Shown piece by piece: positions 1-6,238 of a DNA stretch of 6,297 bases. Position 1 is the first letter of the stretch; each line of letters begins with the position of its first letter. Source of the DNA: JAFDZW01 sp038229915 (GTDB lineage: Bacteria > Bacteroidota > Ignavibacteria > Palsa-1295); NCBI GenBank assembly GCA_038229915.1, contig JBBRNY010000126.1, forward strand, positions 1 to 6,297. The letters are read 5' to 3'. The position numbers and the translations under genes are program-made. The notes beneath the pieces were generated by a model that ran no database searches, had not been told where the DNA came from, and was given only the letters and a program-made list of their open reading frames with translations.

Positions 1-993
1 AAAAATTTCATCTTCTCGCTCAATCGTCATTCCTCTCGACCCGGGTTTCCAACCTGTCGCTTTTTCATAATACTCGATTGTCTCAAGAATAGAAAGTTGA
101 TACGGAGTGAATGCTATTGAAAAATCTTTTTGTGCTTTTGATATGTCATAGATCAACATATCTCCACCAAAGGTACACGGAAAATCGCTCTGTTTAGTGA
201 TACGGTTGTCACCGAGTTGCTCTTTGCTAATACTTATCACCTCAGGGGTTTTATTCATTACACTTGCGATCACTTCTATTTTCTCTCGCAATGTATTGAT
301 CGGATGTGTTACGGCATTATATGTTGTCCGATGAGATGTCAGCGATAACGCACCGATCAGAAGTGTGACGAGATCATTCACAAAAGTGAGATTGCCCCGT
401 TCATTGCCATTATTAGGAACGAGAATTTTCTCGCGTGCTTTTACTCGTTGCAACCAATAATAATATCTCTCGGTGTAATCATACTTCCCATAGACGATGC
501 TCGGTCGTAAGATGATCTTATCAAGCCAATCGTTGGCAAGAATAACTCGTTCGCACTCTGCTTTTTTCTCACCGTAAAATTGTGACCAATCCCCGAGTCG
601 TTGCTCCGGGGTGCAAGAAAGCATTGCATAGTCTTCGCTTACCAGTGCATCCGGTTTTCCCATATAAGCATCGACATCATACACCGAAACGGTCGAGACA
701 TAGATATATCTGCCGATCTTACCGCGAAGTTTCGGAAGTAACGCTTCTATCGAATTGGGATAGTAGCCGTTGACATCAATAATGTAATCCCAATCTTGCG
801 AAAGTATTTTATCAAGATCAGCAGTCTCTCTATCGCCTATGATCTTTTTCAGACTTGGAAAAAGATTTGGGTTTGATTGCCCTCTGTTAAAAAGTGTAAC
901 GTCAAGATCAGGTCTGGTCGCGATGATCTCTTCGACGAGTGCGCGGCCGATGAACTGCGTTCCACCAAGTATAAGAAGACGTGAGGTACTCAC
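1..993 (-). CDS. NAD-dependent epimerase/dehydratase-like atypical SDR (3' end beyond window)
   Basis: The frame stays open for 331 codons from a GTG at 993 to the window edge, with no stop, so the C-terminus is missing, probably by only a short stretch because this family is often about 330-340 residues. The Rossmann nucleotide-binding motif is GGTQFIG at residues 10-16. It is followed by NRG (36-38), GDR (53-55), the YVSTVSVY strand (98-105) and a YxxxK pair, Y140 and K144, in YGEKK. The combination of GGTxFIG, FNRG and GDR is typical of atypical extended SDRs resembling chloroplast CSP41 and related epimerases. The substrate cannot be told. The GTG start is chosen because the dinucleotide-binding strand begins right after it and the first in-frame ATG is codon 111. 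It starts 7 bases after the thiolase stop, so it is probably the second gene of a leftward operon. A role in phenylacetate metabolism is not supported. Confidence 0.87.
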   Translation of the reverse strand, partial: MSTSRLLILGGTQFIGRALVEEIIATRPDLDVTLFNRGQSNPNLFPSLKKIIGDRETADLDKILSQDWDYIIDVNGYYPNSIEALLPKLRGKIGRYIYVSTVSVYDVDAYMGKPDALVSEDYAMLSCTPEQRLGDWSQFYGEKKAECERVILANDWLDKIILRPSIVYGKYDYTERYYYWLQRVKAREKILVPNNGNERGNLTFVNDLVTLLIGALSLTSHRTTYNAVTHPINTLREKIEVIASVMNKTPEVISISKEQLGDNRITKQSDFPCTFGGDMLIYDISKAQKDFSIAFTPYQLSILETIEYYEKATGWKPGSRGMTIEREDEIF

Positions 994-1000
994 TACTATA

Positions 1001-2176
1001 TTAGAGTCGTTCGACGATGATACTCGTAGCTTCACCACCACCGATACAGATCGAGGCGAGACCGATCTTTTTATTATTTTTCTTGAGTGCCGTCAGCAAT
1101 GTCATAATAATACGTGTGCCGCTGGCTCCGATCGGATGCCCAAGAGCAATAGCGCCCCCAAGCACATTCAGTTTTTCGGTCGGAATTCCCAGTTGTTTTT
1201 GTGCGGCGATCGGAACAACAGCAAATGCTTCGTTGATCTCGAAGAGATCAATATCACCAATGCTCATACCAGCGCGCTTCAATACGATCTCGATCGAAGA
1301 GATCGGCGCCGTTGCAAACAGACGCGGTTCTTGTGCATAGCTTGAGTATGCAAGAATGCGAGCAGAGGCTTTCAGATTATTTTTATTGGCATACGATTCG
1401 CTTGTCAAAACCATCGCAGCTGCGCCATCATTGATCGAGCTTGCATTGGCGGCAGTGATCGAGCCGCTCTTATCGAACACCGGTTTTAATGTCGGGATCT
1501 TATCGTACTTTACTTTACGCGGCCCCTCGTCATCTTTAACAGTTACAGTTTCTTTGCCTTTGGCTACATCAACGGCGATGATCTCATCCGAAAAGTAACC
1601 GTTATCAACCGACTCATTGGCAAGTTTGAAACTACGGATCGCAAATTCGTCTTGTTCTTCGCGAGTAATCTTGACATCACGAGCGCAAATCTCGCCGCAA
1701 TTACCCATGTGAAAATTATTGTACGGGTCCCACAGTCCGTCGTTGATCATTGAATCGACCAACACGCCATTCCCCATCTTATATCCACTCCGTGCTTTTG
1801 GCAAGACATACGGAGCGTTCGACATCGACTCCATTCCGCCCGCAACGACCAAGTTATTATCACCAGTCATAATACTTTGCGAAGCAAGCATTACCGTCTT
1901 CATCCCTGAGCCACAGACTTTATTAATCGTTGTGCATGGCACCGAATCGGGAACACCAGCACCAATAGAAGCCTGACGTGCAGGGGCTTGGCCCATACCG
2001 CCAGTGAGCACACAGCCCATCAGTACTTCATTGACGTCTTCGGGTTTGATGTTCGATCTCTCGATAGCTGCTTTGATAGCAATAGCACCGAGTTGCGGAG
2101 CCTGGAGCTCGGCAAGCGCACCCATAAATGAACCGATCGGCGTTCTGGCACTACTGAGAATTACTGGGGTTTCCAT
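1001..2176 (-). CDS. Acetyl-CoA C-acetyltransferase (acetoacetyl-CoA-type thiolase)
   Basis: A 391-residue thiolase, the normal length for biosynthetic/AtoB-type enzymes, which condense two acetyl-CoA or cleave 3-ketoacyl-CoA. The acyl-accepting cysteine is C88 in INKVCGSG. The other active-site elements are NEAF (315-318), GHPIG with H347, and CIGGG with C377. These sit one residue before the Zoogloea thiolase positions (C89, H348, C378; numbering from memory). GGMESMSNAPY (113-123) and a FHMG segment favour acetoacetyl-CoA thiolase, but sequence alone does not exclude a 3-oxoadipyl-CoA (PaaJ) role. The frame extends 34 codons further upstream to 2278. I reject that extension because METPVILSSARTPIG is the conserved family N-terminus and the extra residues resemble nothing. 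The gene is transcribed away from the TetR-paa operon and shares its intergenic region, so joint control by the TetR protein is plausible. Confidence 0.96.
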   Translation of the reverse strand: METPVILSSARTPIGSFMGALAELQAPQLGAIAIKAAIERSNIKPEDVNEVLMGCVLTGGMGQAPARQASIGAGVPDSVPCTTINKVCGSGMKTVMLASQSIMTGDNNLVVAGGMESMSNAPYVLPKARSGYKMGNGVLVDSMINDGLWDPYNNFHMGNCGEICARDVKITREEQDEFAIRSFKLANESVDNGYFSDEIIAVDVAKGKETVTVKDDEGPRKVKYDKIPTLKPVFDKSGSITAANASSINDGAAAMVLTSESYANKNNLKASARILAYSSYAQEPRLFATAPISSIEIVLKRAGMSIGDIDLFEINEAFAVVPIAAQKQLGIPTEKLNVLGGAIALGHPIGASGTRIIMTLLTALKKNNKKIGLASICIGGGEATSIIVERL

Positions 2177-2331
2177 AAGGATAATATTTAAAATGTTATT
2201 TGAGTCGGTATCTAACAATAATTCAGATATTTCCGTCGCTACATTTGTGGGGATATTTATTGCTATCTCAGTAAACAAATCCGAGTTCTTTTGATCGAAC
2301 TTTCGCTAACTAACGAGCGTTAGTTAGTTTA
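2177..2331. promoter_or_regulatory. Divergent intergenic region between thiolase and tetR
   Basis: This 155-base A/T-rich gap separates two divergent genes and must carry the promoters for both leftward and rightward transcription. I could not pick convincing -35/-10 boxes or a Bacteroidota-type TTTG/TAnnTTTG promoter, so none is annotated separately. There is no Shine-Dalgarno sequence before either start. The only strong element is the palindrome at 2306-2327, at the tetR end. It lies about 130 bases upstream of the thiolase start, so it could act on a leftward promoter only if that promoter sits at the far end of the gap. Confidence 0.7.
2306..2327. promoter_or_regulatory. 22-base palindrome, likely TetR-family operator
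   Basis: Two perfect 10-base arms, CTAACTAACG (2306-2315) and CGTTAGTTAG (2318-2327), flank a central AG. Each arm also holds a direct CTAA/TTAG repeat. The core TAACGAGCGTTA resembles sites bound by TetR-family repressors of acyl-CoA and aromatic catabolism. The element ends four bases before the tetR ATG, a usual place for autoregulation. No second copy was seen elsewhere in the window. A hairpin in mRNA is an alternative reading, but there is no U-tract. That the neighbouring TetR protein binds here is inference. Confidence 0.72.
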
Positions 2332-2904
2332 ATGAAGACCTTGCCACGCAAAGACCAGATCAGGCTCAAAGCACAGGTGCTCTTTCGCGAGAAAGGCTAT
2401 GTGGCGAGTTCGATGCGCGATATTGCCGATACGCTTGGTATCGAGGCGGCGAGTTTGTATAATCATATTTCCTCAAAAGAAGAAATACTCCAAGACATTT
2501 GTTTTTCAATGGCGGAGAGTTTTTTTGTGGCGATCGAACCCATCAGCACCGAAAATATTCCGTTAGACGAAAAACTAAAAAAAGCGATCACTGCACATAT
2601 TGGTGTTATCGCCGCGAACTCCGATGCATCAGCGGTGTTCTTGCACGAGTGGCGACATCTTGGCAACCCAAGTCTTTCAGATTTTAAGTTAATGCGCCGC
2701 CGTTATGAGCGCATCTTTTCGTCAATGCTTGATGATGGCATTCGCACAAAAGTATTCAGAGCTGTTGATGTCCCCCTCACCGTCCGCACATTGCTTTCTG
2801 CGATGAACTGGACGTATGAATGGTACAACCCCAAAGGAAAAGTTGACCCAACGGCAATGTCAGAACATATTTGCAAACTCATATTGGATGGCTTGCGAAA
2901 CTAA
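2332..2904 (+). CDS. TetR/AcrR-family repressor, probable phenylacetate (PaaR-like) regulator
   Basis: A 190-residue protein of normal TetR length. The N-terminal DNA-binding domain is clear: helix 1 at about 6-21 (RKDQIRLKAQVLFREKGY), then the helix-turn-helix at about 27-46 with RDIADTLGIEAASLYNHI, followed by SSKEEIL. The ligand-binding half ends with MNWTYEWYNPKG (158-169) and an amphipathic C-terminal helix, a pattern I associate with KstR2/PaaR-type regulators that sense acyl-CoA esters. TetR-type PaaR repressors of paa genes are known, for example in Thermus and Burkholderia, whereas E. coli uses the GntR-type PaaX. The gene is first in the paa operon, 25 bases before paaA, and directly follows a palindromic operator, so autoregulation with release by phenylacetyl-CoA is the simplest model. 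The effector is inferred from context only. The A/T-rich leader has no Shine-Dalgarno sequence. Confidence 0.93.
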   Translation: MKTLPRKDQIRLKAQVLFREKGYVASSMRDIADTLGIEAASLYNHISSKEEILQDICFSMAESFFVAIEPISTENIPLDEKLKKAITAHIGVIAANSDASAVFLHEWRHLGNPSLSDFKLMRRRYERIFSSMLDDGIRTKVFRAVDVPLTVRTLLSAMNWTYEWYNPKGKVDPTAMSEHICKLILDGLRN

Positions 2905-2929
2905 ACATTTTTTTTTAAATTCTACGATT

Positions 2930-3919
2930 ATGTACGGAAGCGCATTTATAGATAAAGACGAGAAATTCGTTGGCACAGCCGAAGACGAAGCCCAATTGCT
3001 CGAAGTATTTGAAGCGCGAATAGCTCGTGGCGAGAAGATCGAACCCGATGATTGGATGCCGGCGGATTACCGCAAGCAGTTGATCAGAATGATCGAGCAA
3101 CACGCGCACTCCGAAATTATGGGCGCACTGCCCGAAGGCACCTGGATCACTCGTGCGCCGGGTTTTCGACGCAAGCTTGCGCTCATTGCAAAAGTGCAAG
3201 ACGAGGTTGGCCACGGACATTTGCTCTATGCTGCGGCAGAGACATTGGGCAAATCCCGTGAGGATATGGTCAATGATATGATCTCCGGAAAGTCAAAGTA
3301 TAGTAATATTTTTAATTACCCTGCAAAGTCTTGGGCTGATATTGCGGTGATCGGTTTTCTTGTTGATGCGGGTGCGATCATCAATCAGTTGCTCAATGCC
3401 AAAGGCAGTTACGGTCCCTATTGCCGTGCGCTCGAGCGCATTTGCTATGAAGAGTCATTTCATTTGAAACAGGGCTATGATGCATTTGTTGCACTTGGCA
3501 CCGGTACGCCGATGCAACGTGAAATGCTACAAGATGCGCTCAATCGTTGGTGGCCGCCAATGATGCACTTTTTTGGTCCATCGGACAAACTTTCGGTGCA
3601 TACCGAACGCTTGATGCGTTGGAAAGTAAAAATGGCTTCGAACGAAGATATGCGTCAGGAATTTATCGACCAGTACGTGCCAAAAATTTGGGAGCTCGAC
3701 TTTACACTTCCCGACCCGAAATTAAAAAAGAATGAAGAGACCGGAGTTTGGGACTACACCGAGCCAGACTGGGACGAATTCTTCCGCGTCATCAATGGCG
3801 ATGGCCCTTGCAATGCTGAGCGCATCGCCGTCCGTAAATATGCCGAGCAACACGGGCGTTGGGTTCGCGAAGCATTGATGAGCCGCACACCTGTTGCACA
3901 CGTCACACCATTTGCATAG
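2930..3919 (+). CDS. paaA: 1,2-phenylacetyl-CoA epoxidase, catalytic subunit PaaA
   Basis: A 329-residue ferritin-like diiron oxygenase subunit that inserts one oxygen atom of O2 into the ring of phenylacetyl-CoA, in complex with PaaB and PaaC in the cytoplasm. The metal ligands are all present: E62 in HSEIMGALPEGTW, E92 and H95 in KVQDEVGH, D146 in FLVDAG, and E175 and H178 in EESFH. They sit a constant 20 residues after the E. coli PaaA ligands E42, E72, H75, D126, E155 and H158 (numbers from memory). K88, before the EVGH motif, matches the active-site lysine of E. coli. The start at MYGS is preferred over an in-frame ATG at 2816 because the latter overlaps tetR by 89 bases and adds 38 unrelated residues, while many PaaA proteins begin MYG. 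A 25-base gap with nine consecutive T separates it from tetR; paaB follows 5 bases after the stop. BoxB is an unlikely alternative, being much longer. Confidence 0.97.
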   Translation: MYGSAFIDKDEKFVGTAEDEAQLLEVFEARIARGEKIEPDDWMPADYRKQLIRMIEQHAHSEIMGALPEGTWITRAPGFRRKLALIAKVQDEVGHGHLLYAAAETLGKSREDMVNDMISGKSKYSNIFNYPAKSWADIAVIGFLVDAGAIINQLLNAKGSYGPYCRALERICYEESFHLKQGYDAFVALGTGTPMQREMLQDALNRWWPPMMHFFGPSDKLSVHTERLMRWKVKMASNEDMRQEFIDQYVPKIWELDFTLPDPKLKKNEETGVWDYTEPDWDEFFRVINGDGPCNAERIAVRKYAEQHGRWVREALMSRTPVAHVTPFA

Positions 3920-3924
3920 ATCGT

Positions 3925-4299
3925 ATGATTAACAGTATTGACCCTCGTATCAAACGTGCCGATCTCGAAGGAGCATCAGGTTTTGGCGCATTAGCCGAAA
4001 ATGAGAATTGGATTCCGTTCGCGGTTTTTCATCAAGACAAACGTGGCGAACGTCACGAATTTGTCGGTACCATTCACGCCCCCGACCCAGAGATGGCATT
4101 ACTCTTCGCCAAAGAGCAATATGGTAGAAGAAAAAAGACCGTGAACATTTGGGTCGTTCGCTCAAGCGATATTTTTACCTTCGCGCACGAAGACGAAGAT
4201 ATGTTCGAGACCGTACCCGAAAAAAAATACCGCGAAGCGTCGGGCTATCCCGTTCGCAAATACATCAATAAATATCTCAGCGAAAAAGATCACGAATAA
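3925..4299 (+). CDS. paaB: 1,2-phenylacetyl-CoA epoxidase subunit PaaB, with long N-terminus
   Basis: A 124-residue PaaB, the small subunit that helps hold the PaaA-PaaC assembly together and has no catalytic residues of its own. The family core starts at W29 (WIPFAVFHQDKRGERHEFVG) and contains VGTIHAPDPEMAL (47-59), the GRR segment (67-69) and WVVRSSDI (76-83), all matching E. coli PaaB landmarks. The E. coli protein is about 95 residues and its core begins around residue 6, so this one carries some 23 extra N-terminal residues starting MINSIDPRIKR. The start at 3925 fits the 5-base gap after paaA. The next Met is codon 57, inside the core, so no shorter ATG form is possible. A longer frame back to 3859 would overlap paaA and is rejected. 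The tail after residue 83 is acidic, then basic, and slightly longer than in E. coli. Confidence 0.95.
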   Translation: MINSIDPRIKRADLEGASGFGALAENENWIPFAVFHQDKRGERHEFVGTIHAPDPEMALLFAKEQYGRRKKTVNIWVVRSSDIFTFAHEDEDMFETVPEKKYREASGYPVRKYINKYLSEKDHE

Positions 4300-4300
4300 T

Positions 4301-5056
4301 ATGAGCGCAGCAATTAAAAACTTACTCTATCGTATGGCTGACGATGAACTCATCATCGGACACCGCAATAGCGAATGGACAGGGCTTGGACCCATCCTCG
4401 AAGAAGATATCGCCTTCAGTTCGCTTGCGCAAGATCAGATCGGTCATGCGCTGGCTAATTATACAATATTAGAAAGCCAATTCGGCGAACCACCTCCGGA
4501 TACGGTTGCATTCAATCGTAAAGAAAAAGATTTTCTTTCGTGTCACTTAGTCGAGTTGCCAATAGGCGAATATGATTTTTCGTTGATGCGGCATTTTTTA
4601 TTCGATCATAGTGAAAGCTGCAGGTACGAACTGTTGCTCAAGTCGTCGTTCGCTCCGCTTGCGATGCTCGCAAAGAAAATTAAAGGCGAAATAAAATATC
4701 ACACGCTTCACGCCGATCTATGGATCACAAAACTCGGTAACGGTACTGAAGAGAGTCATGCAAGGATGCAGACTGCGCTAAACGAAACATTGCCATACGC
4801 CCTGGGATTGTTTGAAGCAAGTGATTACGAAGACGAATTGATCTCGACTGGGGTGTTTGCAGGTGAGGCAGCGTTGCAAGCAATGTGGCTCGACCGCATT
4901 ACACCGATCATCGAGCAAGCACATTTATCAATGCCTGATATGACGACGATCGAACCAAAATATGGAGGCAGACGCGGTTATCATAGTGAATTTTTACAGC
5001 CACTATTAACCGAGATGTCGGAAGTATTTCAGCTTGATCTCGAAACGAAGTGGTAG
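4301..5056 (+). CDS. paaC: 1,2-phenylacetyl-CoA epoxidase structural subunit PaaC
   Basis: A 251-residue ferritin-like protein close to E. coli PaaC (about 248). PaaC pairs with PaaA and is needed for activity and substrate binding, but is generally regarded as having lost catalysis. Recognisable family segments are SEWTG near residue 25, EEDIAFSSLAQDQIGHA (34-50), LVELPIGEYDF (83-93), GEIKYH (129-134), ITKLGNGTEES, and the C-terminal GGRRGYHSEFLQPLLTEM. In the DQIGH motif (45-49) the histidine is retained, but the position of the usual metal-binding glutamate is Q46, so a complete diiron site is unlikely. E130 and H134 remain. The start lies one base after the paaB stop and paaD begins one base after this stop, so the genes are almost certainly co-translated. 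There is no Shine-Dalgarno sequence. Confidence 0.96.
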   Translation: MSAAIKNLLYRMADDELIIGHRNSEWTGLGPILEEDIAFSSLAQDQIGHALANYTILESQFGEPPPDTVAFNRKEKDFLSCHLVELPIGEYDFSLMRHFLFDHSESCRYELLLKSSFAPLAMLAKKIKGEIKYHTLHADLWITKLGNGTEESHARMQTALNETLPYALGLFEASDYEDELISTGVFAGEAALQAMWLDRITPIIEQAHLSMPDMTTIEPKYGGRRGYHSEFLQPLLTEMSEVFQLDLETKW

Positions 5057-5057
5057 T

Positions 5058-5543
5058 ATGACAACGATCAACAACGAAGAAATTTACACTGTTCTCAGAA
5101 CAGTAATGGACCCGGAAATTCCGGTGCTTTCTGTTGTTGATCTTGGGATGATCACCGATGTACAAACGAGCGACGACGGTGTGACCGTCAAAATGATCCC
5201 GACATTTGTAGCGTGCCCGGCGATCAATGTTATCAAGACCAATATCAAAGAGAGTCTTGAACACGCCGGCTATTCTGATGTAAATGTGCTAATCGATGAG
5301 ACCATTGCTTGGTCGAGTGATCGTATCTCAGAGAATGGAAAACTCGTTCTTGAGCAATTTGGTCTCGGTGCACCTATTCAGATCGACGGTATTCTTGATC
5401 TGAAGCAGATCGAATCGGTCAATTGTCCCCATTGCAAAAGCGAGAATACAACGATGCGTTCGCTATTCGGAAGTACACTCTGTCGGTCGATACATTATTG
5501 TAATGATTGTAAACAAGCTTTCGAGCGATTTAAACCTCTGTAG
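5058..5543 (+). CDS. paaD: Phenylacetyl-CoA epoxidase maturation factor PaaD (MIP18/DUF59 plus zinc ribbon)
   Basis: A 161-residue protein with two parts. Residues about 5-100 form a MIP18/DUF59 domain: MDPEIPVLSVVDLGMI (17-32) and TFVACPA (49-55), with the conserved C53. Residues 123-151 form a zinc ribbon, C123-P-H-C126 and C148-N-D-C151, with GST at 138-140 and an extra C142, as in PaaD orthologues. The domain is shared with iron-sulfur cluster assembly factors. PaaD is required in vivo for epoxidase function, most likely for cofactor maturation of the metal centres; its exact reaction is not settled. The ATG at 5058 is chosen over an in-frame ATG at 5034 because the latter overlaps the end of paaC. 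It is the last gene of the rightward operon; no paaE follows. Its stop lies 11 bases from the convergent lipB stop, with no convincing terminator hairpin between. Confidence 0.95.
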   Translation: MTTINNEEIYTVLRTVMDPEIPVLSVVDLGMITDVQTSDDGVTVKMIPTFVACPAINVIKTNIKESLEHAGYSDVNVLIDETIAWSSDRISENGKLVLEQFGLGAPIQIDGILDLKQIESVNCPHCKSENTTMRSLFGSTLCRSIHYCNDCKQAFERFKPL

Positions 5544-5554
5544 GAATTGAGATA

Positions 5555-6238
5555 TTATTGGATGTTCTCAGACATTTCAGGTGGCACCAACTGTACTTCA
5601 AATACTTCTTCGAAATAGTTTGCCAGTCTGGTTTTTACTTCTGCGACTGTTGTCGGTTCTTCTAATAGCTCCGAAAGATTTACGACGCCTCTATCACTGA
5701 TACCACACGGAATGATGTGATCGAAATACTTAAGATCAGTATTTATATTAAACGCAAAGCCGTGCATCGTACACCAATGTGATGCTTTAACTCCGATGGC
5801 ACAAATTTTTCTTTCGTTGCCACTCTCCCCTACCCATACGCCTGTTCGTCCTGCAATACGAAATCCTGTAATAGTATATGATGCGAGTGTTTTGATAATT
5901 ACTTCTTCGAGCGAACGTAAATACCAACCGAGATCTTCCTTAAAATGAGAAAGATCGAGGAGTGGATAACCAACAAGCTGCCCCGGTCCGTGAAAGGTGA
6001 CATCGCCGCCGCGCTCGATCTCAAATTTTTCTGCACCGATCTTCGTCAGCACCTCATCAGTAAAAAGAATATTTGCTTCTTCGGTTACTCTGCCGAGCGT
6101 GAAGACCGGTGGATGCTCGCAAAGAATGAGCGTGTCGTTGGCTTTCGACTCGATCAGATCCTGAAAAATGCTCCGCTGAAGCTCCCATACTTGTTTGTAA
6201 GGGCTTTCGTCGAGCGATAGCAAAGCGACATTTTTCAT
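5555..6238 (-). CDS. lipB: Octanoyltransferase LipB (lipoyl-ACP protein transferase)
   Basis: A 227-residue LipB that moves octanoate from acyl carrier protein onto lipoyl domains of 2-oxoacid dehydrogenases and GcvH, the first step of de novo lipoate synthesis in the cytoplasm. Family signatures are all present: EHPPVFTLGR (41-50), RGGDVTFHGPGQLVGYP (76-92), RTGVWV (131-136), KICAIGVK with catalytic K144, HGFAFNINTDL (159-169) and IIPCGI with catalytic C178. The Lys-Cys spacing of 34 equals that of E. coli LipB (K135, C169; from memory). An earlier in-frame ATG at 6280 would add 14 residues (MQNNFYPELYVICN). I prefer 6238 because MKNVALLSLDESPYKQVWELQ aligns with the usual N-terminus, but the longer start cannot be excluded. 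This housekeeping gene has no evident link to phenylacetate breakdown. Confidence 0.96.
   Translation of the reverse strand: MKNVALLSLDESPYKQVWELQRSIFQDLIESKANDTLILCEHPPVFTLGRVTEEANILFTDEVLTKIGAEKFEIERGGDVTFHGPGQLVGYPLLDLSHFKEDLGWYLRSLEEVIIKTLASYTITGFRIAGRTGVWVGESGNERKICAIGVKASHWCTMHGFAFNINTDLKYFDHIIPCGISDRGVVNLSELLEEPTTVAEVKTRLANYFEEVFEVQLVPPEMSENIQ

Noticed and set aside
1233..1251. Inverted repeat TTGATCTC / GAGATCAA with a 3-base loop, and a similar one near 1285-1306.
   Set aside because: Both lie inside the thiolase coding sequence; the first encodes part of the conserved DLFEINEAF segment. They arise from codon choice and frequent GATC rather than from a regulatory hairpin.
839..1345. 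Open frames on the plus strand opposite the SDR and thiolase genes (for example 839-1345 and 1719-1976).
   Set aside because: They are antisense to well-supported conserved genes, have low-complexity or arbitrary composition and no recognisable domains.
2177..2278. Upstream extension of the thiolase frame by 34 codons to an ATG at 2278.
   Set aside because: The extra residues have no family resemblance and would use up most of the divergent intergenic region; METPVILSSARTPIG is the conserved start.
2870..2916. Possible intrinsic terminator or attenuator between tetR and paaA: a 7-base stem (2870-2876 with 2893-2899, one U-G pair), then nine T at 2908-2916.
   Set aside because: The stem is A/T-rich with a 16-base loop, lies inside the tetR coding end and is 8 bases from the T-run. 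It is too weak to call; the T-run fits an A/T-rich leader.
2930..5543. Interpretation as a new multi-gene oxygenase system.
   Set aside because: Every subunit matches known PaaA, PaaB, PaaC and PaaD landmarks in the standard order. Only the missing reductase and small subunit differences are unusual.
5544..5575. Bidirectional terminator between convergent paaD and lipB.
   Set aside because: Only 11 bases separate the stops. The best hairpin (TGAGA/TCTCA with a long loop) is five base pairs and lacks a T-run on either side.
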